Part shown: positions 46,120-58,076 of the stretch, one piece after another
Layout of the letters: every line of letters begins with the position of its first letter
Numbering within the stretch: position 1 is the first letter of the stretch
Origin: Welwitschia mirabilis
Taxonomy: Eukaryota; Gnetophyta; Gnetopsida; Welwitschiales
Length of the DNA: 64,000 nt
Direction of reading: 5' to 3'
Assembly: GCA_051453625.1 (NCBI GenBank)
Contig: JBOZIK010000001.1
Span: 171,976,108 to 172,040,107 of the forward strand
Translations under genes and position numbers: made by a program
Notes under the pieces: model-generated
What the model was told of the DNA's origin: nothing
Seen by the model: only the letters and a program-made list of their open reading frames with translations
The model's database searches: none

Positions 46120-46870
46120 GCTAATGAGTTATGTGTATATGCTACCTATCTATGATGAATGTGACCCAAGAACTTCAAAGAGGTGAAAAATGATGAGATT
46201 TAAGTGCAAGTCATGCAAGAAGAACTCAAGTATTTTGAAAGATGTAACATATAGAAATTACTACTTAGATAAGTAGATAGGTCCATTATTATAACTAAAT
46301 AAGTATCTAGAACCTATACTAATGAAGAGAACATAGTTATATGCAACAAGATAAGACTTGTGATGGATGGATATAATAAACAAGAAGGAATTAACTTTAA
46401 AGAAACCTTGCACTAGTTGCTTAGATAGAGTCCATTCACATGTTCATGACATTTGCTAGCTATAAGAGATTTAACTTGTATAAGATGGATGTCAACTGTG
46501 CCTTTTTGAATGGGGTAACTAAAGAATAGATATACAATCCAACATATTTACTGATCCATGTCATTTTGAGTATTTTACACCTTAAAGAAAGTGCTATGTA
46601 AACTAAATCAATTCCCATAAGTATGATATGAGAAGTTTTCAAAGCATATATTGAACAATGTATTTAAGAGAGGGATAACTAATATGATATTCCTCACAAT
46701 GAATTAATTATCATTTAAATATATGTTTATTATCTGATTTTTAGACCTAGTAACAAAATACTATCAAGGTGTTTACTAATCTAATGTAAAAAGATTTTGA
46801 AATAAGCATGACAATAGAGATGAATAGCTCTCTTAGGCCTCAAGTGTAGTAAACACAAAAGGTAATGTTT
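46120..46870 (+). pseudogene. pol: Element E reverse transcriptase remnant, YVDD changed to YVYY
   Basis: SIRE-lineage copia RT. Motifs: VQVMQEELKYFERCNI (the AMQEELNQFERN motif), ICNKIRLVMDGYNKQEGINF (VRNKARLVAQGYNQEEGIDF), FKETLH, then a stretch aligning to KLYQMDVKSAFLNG in another frame near 46480. At 46722-46733 the frame is YVYY where YVDD is expected: both catalytic Asp codons GAT have become TAT. FRPSNK follows, the counterpart of FGSTN. FTNLMxKDFEISM and MNSS come next. Polymerase function is lost at the active site itself. Confidence 0.8.
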
Positions 46871-46899
46871 TTGTACAAAGTTAAGTACATAAAAAATAT

Positions 46900-47677
46900 A
46901 GTAGAAAATTACAAGATTTATGATATAAAACCAACGGGGATACTAATGGAATCATGTACAAAATTAAAAATGGATGTACACGATAAAAAAGTAGATCAAA
47001 AGATATATTAAGATGTGATTGGTAGTGTACTTTATCTTAACACCAGTAGGCTTGACATGTTGCCTAGTATTTATTTATGTGAATGTTATTAGAGTAATCA
47101 TATATAATTATACCTTAAAGCTATTAAAACAAATTTTCATTACTTGAAAGATGCTATGCAATAGGATCCTTTGTATCCAAAGGACTTTAATATTAATCTA
47201 GTTAGGTATTATGATGCAAATAGAGTAGGTTACAAGAGTGAACAAATAAGAACAAATGGATGCTACTGATATCTAGAAAGATGTCTTATTCTTTAGAGGA
47301 GTAAGAAGTAGAACTTCATGGCCTTATCAACTATAGTTGGGAATTATACTACTATAGGTCATTCTTATGCCAAAATCCTTTAGATCAAATATACTTTAGA
47401 TAAATTTAGAGTAAGATTGGAAGGAATTCTCATAACATGTAAGAATAATAATATCACTAACATCACAAAGAACATGATACAATACTAAAGTATTAAAAAC
47501 ATTAAGATTCAACATCACTTTCTAAAAGAGCATATGTAAAGTGCAATAACCAAATGAACATATGTGTGAATGAAGGAAAAACTAGTGGATATATTCAAAA
47601 AACTATGTGAAGATATAGGAATTGAGCCTAGATCAATTAAGTAATTAAAAATAAAAGTATTCTACCCAACTCTAGCT
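46900..47677 (+). pseudogene. pol: Element E RT C-terminus and RNase H remnant
   Basis: IGSVLYLNTSRLDMLPSIYL (about 47017) equals the IGSLLYLTASRPDIMFSVCL motif. SNHIxLYLKAIKTNFHYLKD follows, then DPLYPKDFNINLVRYYDAN with the RNase H beginning (LVGYSDAD). The end reads LVDIFKKLCEDIG near 47583, matching the QLADIFTKPL close. About 45 bp later an Athila-type LTR begins (47678). The block from 47158 onwards is duplicated in tandem. Confidence 0.8.
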
Positions 47678-48355
47678 TAGAGTTAAATGTAAAAATTGAC
47701 ATTCTGATCAAGTTATTTAACTAATTTATCTTAAATAAAATATAATATTGCAATTTGATTATTGCAATAGGGTCCTTTGTATCCATAGGACTTTAATATT
47801 AATCTAGTTAGGTATTATGATGCAAATTGAGTAGGTTGCAAGAGTGATCAAAGAAGAACAGATGGATGCTACTACTATCTAGAAAGATGTCTTATTCTTT
47901 AGAGGAGTAAGAAGTAGAACTTCATAGCCTTATCAACTATAGTTGGGAATCATATTATTATAGGCCATTTTTATTTCCAACTCCTTTGGATCAGACATAC
48001 TTTAGATAACTTTGGAGTAAGGTTGAATAGAGTTCCCATAACATGTAAGAGTAATAATATCACTAACATCATAAATAACATGAAACAATGCTAAAGGATA
48101 AAAAACATTAAGATTCAACATCACTTTCTAAAAGAGCATATGTAAGTGAAATAATCAAATTGACATATGTGTGAATGAAGGAACAACTAGTGGATATATT
48201 CAAAAAACTATGTGAAGATATAGGAACTAAGCCTAGCTAAATTAAGTAATTAAAAATGAAAATTTACTATCCAACTCTAGCTTAGAGTTAAATGTAAAAA
48301 TTGACATTCTGATTAAGTTATCTGACTAATTTATCTTAAATGAAATACATTAATA
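47158..48355 (+). repeat. 606-bp tandem duplication of element E RNase H plus LTR start
   Basis: Copy 1 (47158-47763) and copy 2 (47764-about 48355) both begin GCAATAGG.TCCTTTGTATCC. Each contains the RNase H block and the first 60-80 bp of the family F LTR (AAATGTAAAAATTGACATTC). By eye they are about 94% identical over the first 200 bp, much closer than LTR pairs here. The unit crosses the boundary between the copia element and the LTR, so it formed after that junction existed. Confidence 0.85.
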
Positions 48356-48983
48356 TAAAGTGATTTATACATGTCTTCTATTTCTTTTGTATTTTATTCA
48401 TGAACTTATCATTTGTCCATGATATTTTCAAGAAATTTATCTCACTTTAAAGGATAGGATAAAATTTGATGAACATCTAGCTTAAAATGGTAGTGTTTTC
48501 ATCTAGATCACTTGGTGCTAGTGGTTCTTCGATGAAAACCACTTCCAAACTCATGTTCCTAACTTGTCATGAAAAATTAAGTCGAATTTATTTATGGGCT
48601 TAATCAGATTTCACATCAAAAATAACTTGCAACTTTGATAACATGTGGTGATGATGATGATGACATGTAGTAATAACATATGCCATTACTAAGTAGGATG
48701 GCAGTGAAAACACATAACTATAAGAGTGGTTGGTAGAAGTAGTAGCATCTAAAAGCTAACTGTTAGATTCATCACGATGTTTTATACCTAATGCAAGATG
48801 ACAAATGCCTTACTTAATGCTACATATCATATTTTATAATTGCTCACCTAGCACTACAAGCTGAAGGCTTATAACCATCCTCACATCATCTTTTCCTATA
48901 AAGGGCCTTAAGCCCTTTATTATAACATCCTTCATTTTGGTAATGCAATAAAGCTTTTAGAGCATCAAGTTAATATAGCCTTC
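48284..48983 (+). repeat. Family F LTR, + orientation, 3' truncated
   Basis: Starts AGAGTTAAATGTAAAAATTG, equivalent to the LTR start TGTGTTAACATGTAAAAATTG. It matches, in reverse complement, 49655-50371, including TTATAACATCCTTCATTTTGGTAATGC. It stops at GCCTTC (48983), lacking the last 650 bp of the LTR. A 25-bp filler separates it from the next LTR in the opposite orientation. Confidence 0.75.
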
Positions 48984-49008
48984 TTTTTTTGGATAGTAAG
49001 CTAAAATC

Positions 49009-50371
49009 TGTTGTTCTTTTTAATACATGAACTAGAATTAACCTAAGTTAAAATTAAGTTTTATTCTTCCACAAGTATAATTGGCTAGGTTAATAGAAAT
49101 CACATAACTCTTTCTTAATTACAAGTTACAAATAAAAGAAAAGGAAAAAGATAGAGAGTTAAAAAACATTTCAAACTTAAATTAGAAAAGTAGGAAAGCA
49201 AGCAAGCTCTAAGGGTTAATCCAATTTATCCACTACCTATTCTTCACTCTAATTCTATATTGCACCTTCCTAAGAGATACTTAAAATGATGAAGTAATGA
49301 TGGCTTAGATCATAGTAACATAATATCATTCACCACATAAGAGTTGGTGAAGTAACAAGTCACTTGATCCTTTATAGCCTTAAAATAAGCATGGAAAGTA
49401 AGGACTTAGTGTACTTAAGATTTATCAAATTAAAAAAACTTAAACCAACTAACTAAGAAACCCACTTAGTTAACAAAAGAACTTGATACTATAGATTCAC
49501 TAAGCATTAAAAGTACAAATTTATTTATGACTCAACATCAAAATGAAAATATACTTTATATTGAATTAGAAAAGATACATTATATAAATAGAAGAAGAAG
49601 GAAGCTAGAGAATACTCCTCAAGATATTCTTGCAATAAGCTTATTCCTTAAAGAAAGTACTTCGAAGGCCATGTTAACTTAATACTTAAAGAGTTATATT
49701 GCATTACCAAAATGAAGGATGTTATAATGGAGGGCTTAAGATCCTTTTATAGGTAAAGATGAAGTGAGGGATAGTTACAAGCCTTTGCCTTATAGTGTTA
49801 GATGAGCAGTTATAAAAAATGGTATGTAATGTTAGATAAGGCATTTTCCATCTTTCATTAGATAGAAATCATCATGATGAGCTCAACACTTCACTTATGG
49901 ATGCTGTTGCTTTTGCCAAGTACCATCATAGCCATGTTTTTCCACCATCATCCTACTAAGAAATGCCACATGTCATTACTATGTATCATCATCATCAGAG
50001 CATATGTTATCAAAGATGCAAGTTATTTTTGATGTAAAATCTAATTAAACCCATAATTACATTTGACTCAATATCACATGACAAGTCAAAAATGTGAGTT
50101 TGGAAGTTTTTTACACAAAAGAATTAGTAGTGTTAGGTGACCTAGATGGTGGCATAGATGTTTTAAACTAGATCTTCAACAGATGTTAGCATGTCCTTCA
50201 AAGTGAGATAAATATTTTAAAAATGTCATGAGAAAAAAGTAAGTTCATGATTAATATAAAAAAGTGATAGAAGATAATGTTTTTATGATAAATCAGTATA
50301 TTAGTGTCTTTCATTTAAGATAAATTAGTTAAATAACTTGATTAGAGTATCAATTTTTACATGTTAACACA
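49009..50371 (-). repeat. Element F 3' LTR
   Basis: Left end TGTTGTTCTTTTTAATACATG, right end CATGTTAACACA; on the - strand it begins TGTGTTAACATG. It is 1363 bp, a family distinct from those of B/C and D. Its first 230 bp match 55446-55670, and its right half is the inverted partner of 48284-48983. Confidence 0.8.
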
Positions 50372-50383
50372 TCCCCTAGTTAT
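50372..50383 (-). other. Element F polypurine tract
   Basis: The - strand gives AACTAGGGGA directly before TGTGTTAACATG. In the + orientation copy the matching tract is AATTGGAGGA at 55849-55858. Confidence 0.65.
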
Positions 50384-51780
50384 ACTTTTACTAGACTCTT
50401 AGCAAAAAGTTGATAACATAACAATTGACATGGGAAAATTATTTAAGGAAAAAATGCTCAAGTGTGAAGAATGATATATATTTGAAAACCTTATGATTAA
50501 TTTTTGAAACTTAAGGTATTAAAATTTTAAAATTTTATGAAAAATAATGTAAAAATGGAATGCCACATATCCAATCAAAAATAAACGTTGTCCTAGAAGT
50601 TTTAAGTGAAAAGTGTTAGTATCATGTTGAGAACATAACCTTAGAAAAATCTTGATGAGTACTTTTATTGAAAGCAATGCAAAGTAATGCAAAATAGATT
50701 ACCAAAAGAGAAAAACTAACTAATGTGAGATGATAAAAAATATTCTAAGTGTAAAGTCAATCTATAAAAATGACTTATGCCTTATGAAGTTATTTCTCAT
50801 GAAATGGGAATGAAGTGGAATAGATGATGAATATAAAAAATGAAAAATGTGTAAAAGGACTTAATCATAAAATTGATGANNNNNNNNNNGTGCATATACC
50901 TAGGTTAATAATCCTTATTATGTTTTTGTATTTTATAATAGATCTTGATATCAACCAAGCATAGTCTTGACTTACTAACCTATAAGAATTTAAGGAATTG
51001 TAGTGAATCTCAAGTATAAAATTTATAAGATAATAGAACACAGAAAGCCTTTGATTCCCATATTTTTATTTTCTTTATTTACCTTTTCCACCATTATATA
51101 TATTTTTTGTTTTAAGCCTTTGAATCACATTAAGCATCTAGTATTATTATTTTCTTCTAATAGAGTTAAGCATGTTGATTTGTAAAGAAATTAGTGCTAC
51201 ATTACCAGTGGGATTTATAGCCCTGATGTAGTTGATTATGTCATACTTAGATTGTTAAAGCTACATTGCTAGTGAGCGTCCATAGCCTTGATGCATTTAA
51301 CTGAACCTAATTAAGCGATTAATCAGAAGTGCATTTGAAGAAGCAATATTATTTTTTTTTGTTCTTCTTTTCATATTCATATTTTACACACATTTAAAGG
51401 GGTTATTAGTTCATTATCTCAGTTAAGAAAAGTCTTTTCCTTATCACAAGCTTTGAAAACATAAGTAACATCATAAAAGATAGAATTCACTTTTTAGCCA
51501 TGTTTTACCAAAACCAAAGACCTTAAGTAATTTTGAATTTAATGATTAAATTCAAAATAAGTGTAACATTTTCTTTGAAACCCATAAATATACTTAATTA
51601 TAACCATTACTTAAGTAATAATGGGATTTCTTACTATTAATTTTTATTAAGGCCATTAACCTAGATCTATTAATATCATAAATTCACAGATGAATGGCTA
51701 GAATGGATAGTTTGTTAGCTTAATGAGAATGGTTTAAAAATGGCTTTTATCTATTTAAAGCCTTAAGGGGATGGTGGAAT
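50384..51780 (-). other. Element F 3' non-coding region
   Basis: No gene. It contains a two-copy tandem repeat at about 51192-51285, in which GCTACATTACCAGTGGG..CATAGCC.TGATG recurs as GCTACATTGCTAGTGAG..CATAGCCTTGATG; this resembles the conserved 3' block of B, C and D (TAGTGGAGTTCCCATAGCTA). A 10-N gap is at 50880-50889. Confidence 0.5.
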
Positions 51781-51791
51781 AAGTGATAATG

Positions 51792-52620
51792 CTATGAGGT
51801 TTTCATGAGAAAATAATCCTTAGGCAAAAATTGACTTCTTATAGAGGGACTTATTTTAGGAGTTTCAAAAGACTCAAAAGCATAGTAAGGCTTAGAGTTG
51901 GAAAAATAAAAGTACAGTGATGGTATAAAATGGGGATCATTTTTAAGGGAAGACTCTACACATAAGTTCAAAAATTTAGATAAAGCATTGGAGGGTTTTA
52001 TTAGTAAGTCTAGATTTTCAAAATTTGAGGGCATCCATTCTATGAGTTTCTATGCTTTTCTAAAAGATAATGTAAACATCTTCCTTAAAGGAAGGTTTAA
52101 TAAAATTTAAAGAACATGTTATAAAATCCTATGTGATAATTCCAAATCATCAAAGAATTTGTTTTCATTATTGATATTTAATTCAAAAAAAGAGGAAACA
52201 TTTAACTCATGAGAAGAATATTTAGAGTCATGAGTAAAATTAACCTCCTTGGGATCACATGGTAATTTTTTTGTATTAAAAATACTTAAGTTTATAGTCA
52301 TGTTGCTAAATGATATTTTCATTCAACCATTCTTACAATTAATAAGACCATTGGATTTCATAAGGAAAGGTCTTCCTAACATGGTGATAACTGCATTATG
52401 TTTTATTATTTTCATTTTTAAAATAATGAAATCTACTAGTAAATAATAATTATCCACTTGAACTATGACATCTTCGACTATTCCCAATGGTAACTTCATA
52501 AAGTCATCAGCCAATTACAATTAGACTTTAGTTCTTTTAAGTTCATTTAAGCTAAGTTTCTTGTATACATATTAGGGTAGAAAATTAACACTTGCTCTAA
52601 GGTCTAGCAAGGCTTGCTTA
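51792..52620 (-). pseudogene. pol: Element F aspartic protease region, well preserved
   Basis: This is the clearest Athila protease in the window. From right to left: LLDLRASVNFLP (active site at 52590-52604; Asp kept, but the following Gly is Arg), LxLADDFMKLPLGIVEDV, IVQVDNYYLLVDFIILKM, MLGRPFLMKSNGLINCKNG, then ISFSNMTINLSIFN. This is the VEDVxVQVDxFxxPVDFxVLD...LGRPFLxTxxxxINxxxG pattern specific to the Athila/Tat group. A frame of about 80 codons follows (52034-51792; KPYYAFESFETPKI), the linker towards RT. Frames are broken by three to four stops. RT should follow to the left but is absent. Confidence 0.85.
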
Positions 52621-53049
52621 ATGCTTTTATCTCAAATTGCAATGGTAATCATTAGGCAACTAGGATTTTTGTACTTAGACAGAAATTAGTTTTAAATAAT
52701 CAACCTAGACTTTTAGGCTAAAAATACTTTACTTTTCACATTCATGCATCTCTTCATTGTGCACATATACTTAAGGACTTTCACATATCAAGACATATTT
52801 TGAGTTACTTCTAAAAGAAGCATGCTGATTTTTACTTATTTAAAAACTTCTAAGGCCTCTAGTTGTTGTTTCTTAATGTTCTCCTTTCTAAGATGTTATA
52901 TAAGTAGGCAAAGGTTTTTTTTAAGTCCTTTACTATTTTCTTATTTAATGTTTGGGAAAAGGGTAAATATTCTTTGTAAGACGTTGTATGTGATCTTATA
53001 TCCTTTTTTTATTTTTATCCTTATATTGATTCTAATTTATTTCCTAATT

Positions 53050-54900
53050 TATCTTTATACTAATTTAAAGATGAAAGGGTTTGATTTGTTCTATTTGGAT
53101 CATCCCTTTTTTTATGAACCTAATTCTTGGAATTTAACTGAGACCTCATTGGAGTTTTTTAATTTTCCTTTGGTCTAGGGTAGAGAGAATTTGGGCTTGC
53201 ATTTGTTGAAGTTGTTAAAAAACTTAAGTGATGTTTTAAGTGGTTTGTTCAAGTTTGCTTAATAAGGAGGAATGTTGCTTTAGAGTTTCTTCAAGATTAT
53301 GATTTAGTTGGGTTTAGGTTTTCATAAAAGTTTTTACTAATTTCGAATAGATGAAGATGGTTTTTCATAGATTGATGGAAAGGTATGAGAGGATGATAAG
53401 GGGAATGGATTTCTTGATTAGCTATTTTAATTTTAACTATATGAATTATCCTATTTATAAGAAATGTTAGGATGATTCTCCACATAGGATTGCAAGTATT
53501 GGAATATAGGTCATTTCTTCTAGTTTTGCAATTGATGTTCTATAACATTAACTTGTTTGTTTATAGTATGCTAAAATAAGGAAATGAAAGGGCACTATTT
53601 TATCGATGTTTATGTGGCAAAATGGACATTTAAGTTTGGAATATAAGCATAAGGGTAAAATGAATAATGATTATACTCTTTATGTTAACGCCTTTATCTT
53701 ATTATTGATCTTAAAATTTTTTGAGTACTTTGAATACACTAGTGAATCTAACATAATAATGAGATCTAAATGATTCACTAGGATTATCTTAATTTTAGGA
53801 GCTCTCAGCTATAATTCCAAGGTAGTCCCATGCTTTATCTAATGGCATACTGAGAAAACTACCACTACTTATTATCTTAACTAGTTGCCTATTATTTATA
53901 GATAACCCATCATAAAAGAAACTAATTTTCATACCTAGCTCAAATCTATGCTATGGGAATTATTGTAACAAGTTCTTAAATCTTTCTAAGACTTCAGAAA
54001 ATTTTTCATAATCCTTTGGCTAATAGTTCACCATCTCTCTTTTCAAGACATTTGTCTTATGGTTTAGAAACCATTTGGATATAAAGGCCTTGTTTAGATT
54101 AGATCAAGCTCTAATGGATAAGGGATTGAGGGTATAGAGCTATGACTTATCATTTTTTTAAAGGAAAATGAGAAAAAAGTAAGCCAAAGGATCTCGAATT
54201 ATTTATATATTAAGGTATGATTGACAACATACATTTGGATTCCTTAAGGTATAGGTATGCGTCCTCAAATTCTAAATCATGGAAGTGAGGTAAGAGCTAG
54301 ATGGTAGATAGTTCAAATTATAATATTGGTTTATATGTAGTTGCACAATGCATACAAGTGTTTCTAAGCATTGTAGTTAATGGTAATTACAAAGGATTTT
54401 TCTAAGTGGATTACTAGCTACATTATTTTGAGTTTTGACTAGCTTTTGAGCAAGGTGAAAGGTATTTAATTGGTCTATTATATCCTAGTTTGATAATGAT
54501 CCATTAAAGAAAAACTAAAAAATAGATTTAGCAGTTTGATTTTGTTGTTATTAGGATGAGGAGGCTTATTCTCTTTAAGTGTTATTAAGTGTTATCATGG
54601 TATTGGTTCTTTTGTGGATTTCTCTATTCTTCTTCACTAGTAGGATCCATATTGATAAGATTTTTGATTAATCTACACAACTCATCTCAAATACAAAGTA
54701 TGTAAGGTTTAGATAAGTTTTAGACAAGTTTAAATAAACTTTTTAATAGAGCTTGATGATAAAAGAATTTATGAGCTTTCATAAACCTCTTAAGAAAAAT
54801 CTCATTAGTTTCTATGCATGAAAGCTAGGAGTGCCAATAAGAAAAGGTGGTAACACCAATTAGTTTATGAGTTCTACTTTTACAAAGGATATAGTTATTT
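53050..54900 (-). pseudogene. gag: Element F gag remnant
   Basis: Near 53440-53520 the - strand reads YSNTCNPMWRIILTF, a shifted copy of the Athila gag hallmark YNPGWRNHPNFSW (one frame change inside the motif). The gag core upstream (53850-54500) is visible only as fragments, and no complete CCHC could be read. A 118-codon frame on the + strand at 52822-53178 has no motif and is regarded as a chance frame. Confidence 0.65.
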
Positions 54901-55422
54901 ATAGAAATCTCACAAATCATTCAATGTATCGGGGCTGTAGAAAAAATATGACAAAAGTGAAAAAATAGTACACATGAAATAAATCTTATGAAAATTAAAT
55001 CATAAAAGGTTTTAGTGTTTTAAATGTTTATAATAGTGAATTCACCAATTATAAAATTAATAATTAAAAAAAGGTAGAAGATAAAAGAAATAATGCAAAC
55101 TAAATGAGTACATTTTTTTTTTTTTTTTTGCCTTATGGTCATAACCTATAGTAACTTATTAAACATACATATAAATTGAGTTAGAGCAAAGAAAACTAAA
55201 GAAAACTTAAAGATGAACTAGTTTGAGTATCACTAGAAATGATCAATACTAATCACTAAAGAAAAAAAAAGAAAATATAATATAAAAAAATAAGATAAAG
55301 CACTAGTTCGAGTATTAATAGAGTGCACTAGTACCCACCACTAGAAAAACAAAAACTAACTAAAAAAGAAACTTACAATAAAGTAAAATTTGTACTCTTT
55401 CTAAGTAGCTATCATGCCATTA

Positions 55423-55440
55423 TCCCTATCAATGGTGCCA
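55423..55440 (-). other. Element F primer-binding site, tRNA-Asp type
   Basis: The - strand reads TGGCACCATTGATAGGGA, five bases from the LTR. Compared with TGGCGCCGTTGCCGGGGA it keeps TGGC, CC and TTG. Confidence 0.75.
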
Positions 55441-55445
55441 AAATC

Positions 55446-55670
55446 TATTATTCTTTTTAGTACATGAACTAGATTTAAAATGAGTTAAAACTCAGTATCA
55501 TTCTTTTTAGGGGTAACTTGGGTAGATTATTAGAAATCTTACAAATCTTGCTTAATTGCAAGTTATAAATAAAAGAAAAGACAAAAAGATAGAGAGTTGA
55601 GAAATGTCTAAAATTTTAATTAGATAAGTAGAAAAGAAAGCAAGCTCCAAGGATTTACTCAATTCATAGT
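55446..55670 (-). repeat. Element F 5' LTR, truncated
   Basis: Matches 49009-49240 (TACATGAACTAGATT, AAATAAAAGAAAAGACAAAAAGATAGAGAGTTGAG, AAGCAAGCTC), then the match ends abruptly. Confidence 0.75.
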
Positions 55671-56382
55671 TCTCTTATGTTTAAATTATTTTCATTAAAT
55701 TTTTAATTTTAATACCTTACTTTTAGAAAAATTATCATAATTTTTCAAAGATATATCATTTTCATACTTGAGCATTTTGGCCTTAGATAATTTTTTCATG
55801 GTTAATCATTTTGTTATCAACTTTTTACTAAGAGTCTAAAAAAAGTCTAATTGGAGGATGTGGTAACATAGAAAAAAAGAAATTCTAATTAAGTTATTTG
55901 ATCTATTTATCTTAATAAAAGAATTTAATATAATTCATTTATCATAAAAACATGTCTTTTATCACTTATATATATATTAAGCATAAACTTATCATCTTCC
56001 CATGACATTTTTAGGGCATTTATATTAATTTAGAGGACATGTTTAAAAATGATGATCATCATGCAAATACCATCATCTAAGTTACTCAACACTGTAAATT
56101 CTTTTATAAAGAATACCTCTAAATTCATGTTTTTAACTTGTTATATAAAACTGAGTTAAATGTAGTTATTAGCTTAATTATATTTTACATCTAAAGTAAC
56201 TTGCATCTTTAACAATACATGGCAGTGATGACACTAAGATGTAAGAGTGACATATCGTATTGCTGAGTAGGATGACAGTGGAGACACATGGTGTTGACAA
56301 TGGTTGGTAAAAGCAATAACATCCAAAATCTAGGTATTAGCCTTGTAATGATGATCTTTACCTAATAAAAGATGATAAATAC
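55671..56382 (+). repeat. Family F 3' end in + orientation: internal end, polypurine tract, partial LTR
   Basis: 55671-55858 is the reverse complement of element F's sequence just inside its 3' LTR (50384-50570). AATTGGAGGA (55849-55858) is the polypurine tract, and the LTR begins TGTGGTAACATAG at 55859. It is cut at 56382 by a new LTR. It is probably the 3' end of the + copy whose 5' LTR lies at 48284. Confidence 0.7.
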
Positions 56383-57458
56383 TATTGCACTTCCAATTTA
56401 TGATTATTTGATGAGGTCTATTTTGCGAACATTCGTATAGGTTTAGGTGCAATTCTAATGATTTTTTAGATTCAATAGAAGATCTTAGAAATGTGTAATT
56501 CTTACCCAAATTTGATGTATTTAAGGCACTTTCTAATGTACAAATATTTAAAAGAATATTACTGACAAAAATACTAAGTTTCTTCTTAAGAAAATGATTA
56601 AAGAAGACCGTCGTTCCCTCTATTGTCCAGATGACAAATGGACAATGACAACTGATATGGGCTACTGAGTTGTCTAATGAATCACCTATTAAGTTAGCTT
56701 TTATGATGAGCTATCATCCCCTTCATAGTTTGGATGACCTGATAGGATGGCATTGATATATAACCAACTTTGACAGCCGACCCTTGACTGTTTCATCCAT
56801 TTCTTACCTGTAAATGAGCGCATCTAGCCATTCCTATTTCTATCATTTTTTTCTATGTATTTATATAAATAAACCCCCTTTAATTCTTATTCTTGTCTTC
56901 GTTGCATTATAAATTCTTATAATAGGAGACCGAAGGGCAAGAGATCCATCTTAAGTATTGCAAAAAGACATTCCCTTTTTGGAGGGCTGTGTATCCTCCA
57001 TTGAGACTCAGCTATTTTGTAATCCAGATGCTTGTTACTCATTTTTAATATAAACTTTGTTTTATTTTTATATTTGCATTGTATATTTTCTAATAACCCT
57101 TATAGTCTATGTTGCCCTTGATCTGATGACAATTTCTTGGGTGATATAGATTATCAAAGGTATCCTTTATTAAGGCTAAAAGCAAACAGTGTTAGTTCCA
57201 TTTTGCATTTCATCTAGATTAGTTGCATCTCACATTTTGCATTGTAATTTATTTCCTTGTACTTATCTTTTATTTCTAATTCATATTATTCTTTTGCAAA
57301 GTAATCTAAGTCTCATCTCATAGTTTTAAACATGAATACGAAATTTTGGGTCTACTCCCACTTATACTAGTGTGTTGTATCATGTGAAATATCTATTTAT
57401 TTTATAAATGATAGAATCCTTGTAAACTTAATACTTGCATAAATACACACTGTAACCA
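56383..57458 (+). repeat. Family G 5' LTR, + orientation
   Basis: 1076 bp from TATTGCACTTCCAATTTATG to ACACACTGTAACCA, followed by a primer site. A TATATAAAT candidate TATA box lies at 56862-56870. The inverted counterpart is at 58077-59124. Palindromes include TTGTCCAGATGACAA near 56623. Confidence 0.8.
56862..56870 (+). promoter_or_regulatory. Putative TATA box in family G LTR
   Basis: TATATAAAT followed by AAACCCCCTTTAATTC. It lies in the same part of the LTR as the TATA motif of the B/C family. Confidence 0.5.
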
Positions 57459-57460
57459 AT

Positions 57461-57479
57461 TAGCAATGTTGCCAGAGAA
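57461..57479 (+). other. Family G primer-binding site, tRNA-Asp type
   Basis: TAGCAATGTTGCCAGAGAA, two bases after the LTR; it keeps the GTTGCC core of TGGCGCCGTTGCCGGGGA exactly. Confidence 0.8.
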
Positions 57480-58076
57480 AGCTATTAAGGATTAAAGGTT
57501 TATCATCATTTGGATGAATATATTAGGTTTACATTCAATTATTTATCTATTACAATATTATTTTTTATTAGGAATCTTAGGTTTTATTTGTAAATTTTCA
57601 ATTTTGGTTTTTGTTTTTGGATTTTAATTTTCTATAATAGATTAGTACCTATTGTCTTGTTAGTCATCTGGATGACTAGAAGGATGACAAATCTCTTTTT
57701 CTTGGTTTTTGATTTGTATTTCGATTTTTGTTCTACTACTATTTTCTAGTTTCTGTATGTGTCATCCCCTCTGTCATCCCCACGACAGACAGGACGATAG
57801 TGTTATTTTTTATTTATCTTCTATTATTTTCTACTTGTAGAGACTATGGTATGATCAGTTGAAAAAAAGGCTTATCAGAGAAAAAGAGCTACTAATAGAA
57901 GAAAGCATTAAAAAAGGACTGTTCATTTTCAACATAGAATCAGTAACATAAGCTTTAGATGCATACAATATTTTTTCCAAGCTTATTTTATTTGTAAAAC
58001 ACTAAAACTCAATTATTACTGAGCATCTATCTTCATATTATATTCTCTTCTTCCCATTCTTTTGAAAAATAAATAG
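57480..58076 (+). other. Family G leader with palindromes
   Basis: No gene. TAGTCATCTGGATGACTA (57661-57678), followed by AAGGATGACAA, is a near-perfect palindrome. A second structure, GTGTCATCCCC ... CCACGACAGACAGGACGATAG, lies at about 57758-57801. Confidence 0.65.

Larger units (their letters stand above)
49009..55670 (-). mobile_element. Element F: Athila-like element, internally deleted, 5' LTR truncated
   Basis: On the - strand: a 3' LTR (49009-50371), polypurine tract (50372-50383), 3' non-coding sequence, a protease (51792-52620), gag (about 53050-54900), a tRNA-Asp primer site (55423-55440), and only the first 225 bp of the 5' LTR (55446-about 55670). RT, RNase H and integrase are missing between about 51300 and 51790. 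The truncated 5' LTR adjoins + strand sequence of the same family. No target duplication can be tested. A 10-N gap lies at 50880-50889. Confidence 0.75.

Noticed and set aside
52822-53178. A 118-codon + strand open frame with many Phe and Leu
   Set aside because: It lies antisense to the gag-protease linker of element F, has no start context or family motif, and its hydrophobicity follows from T-rich sequence.
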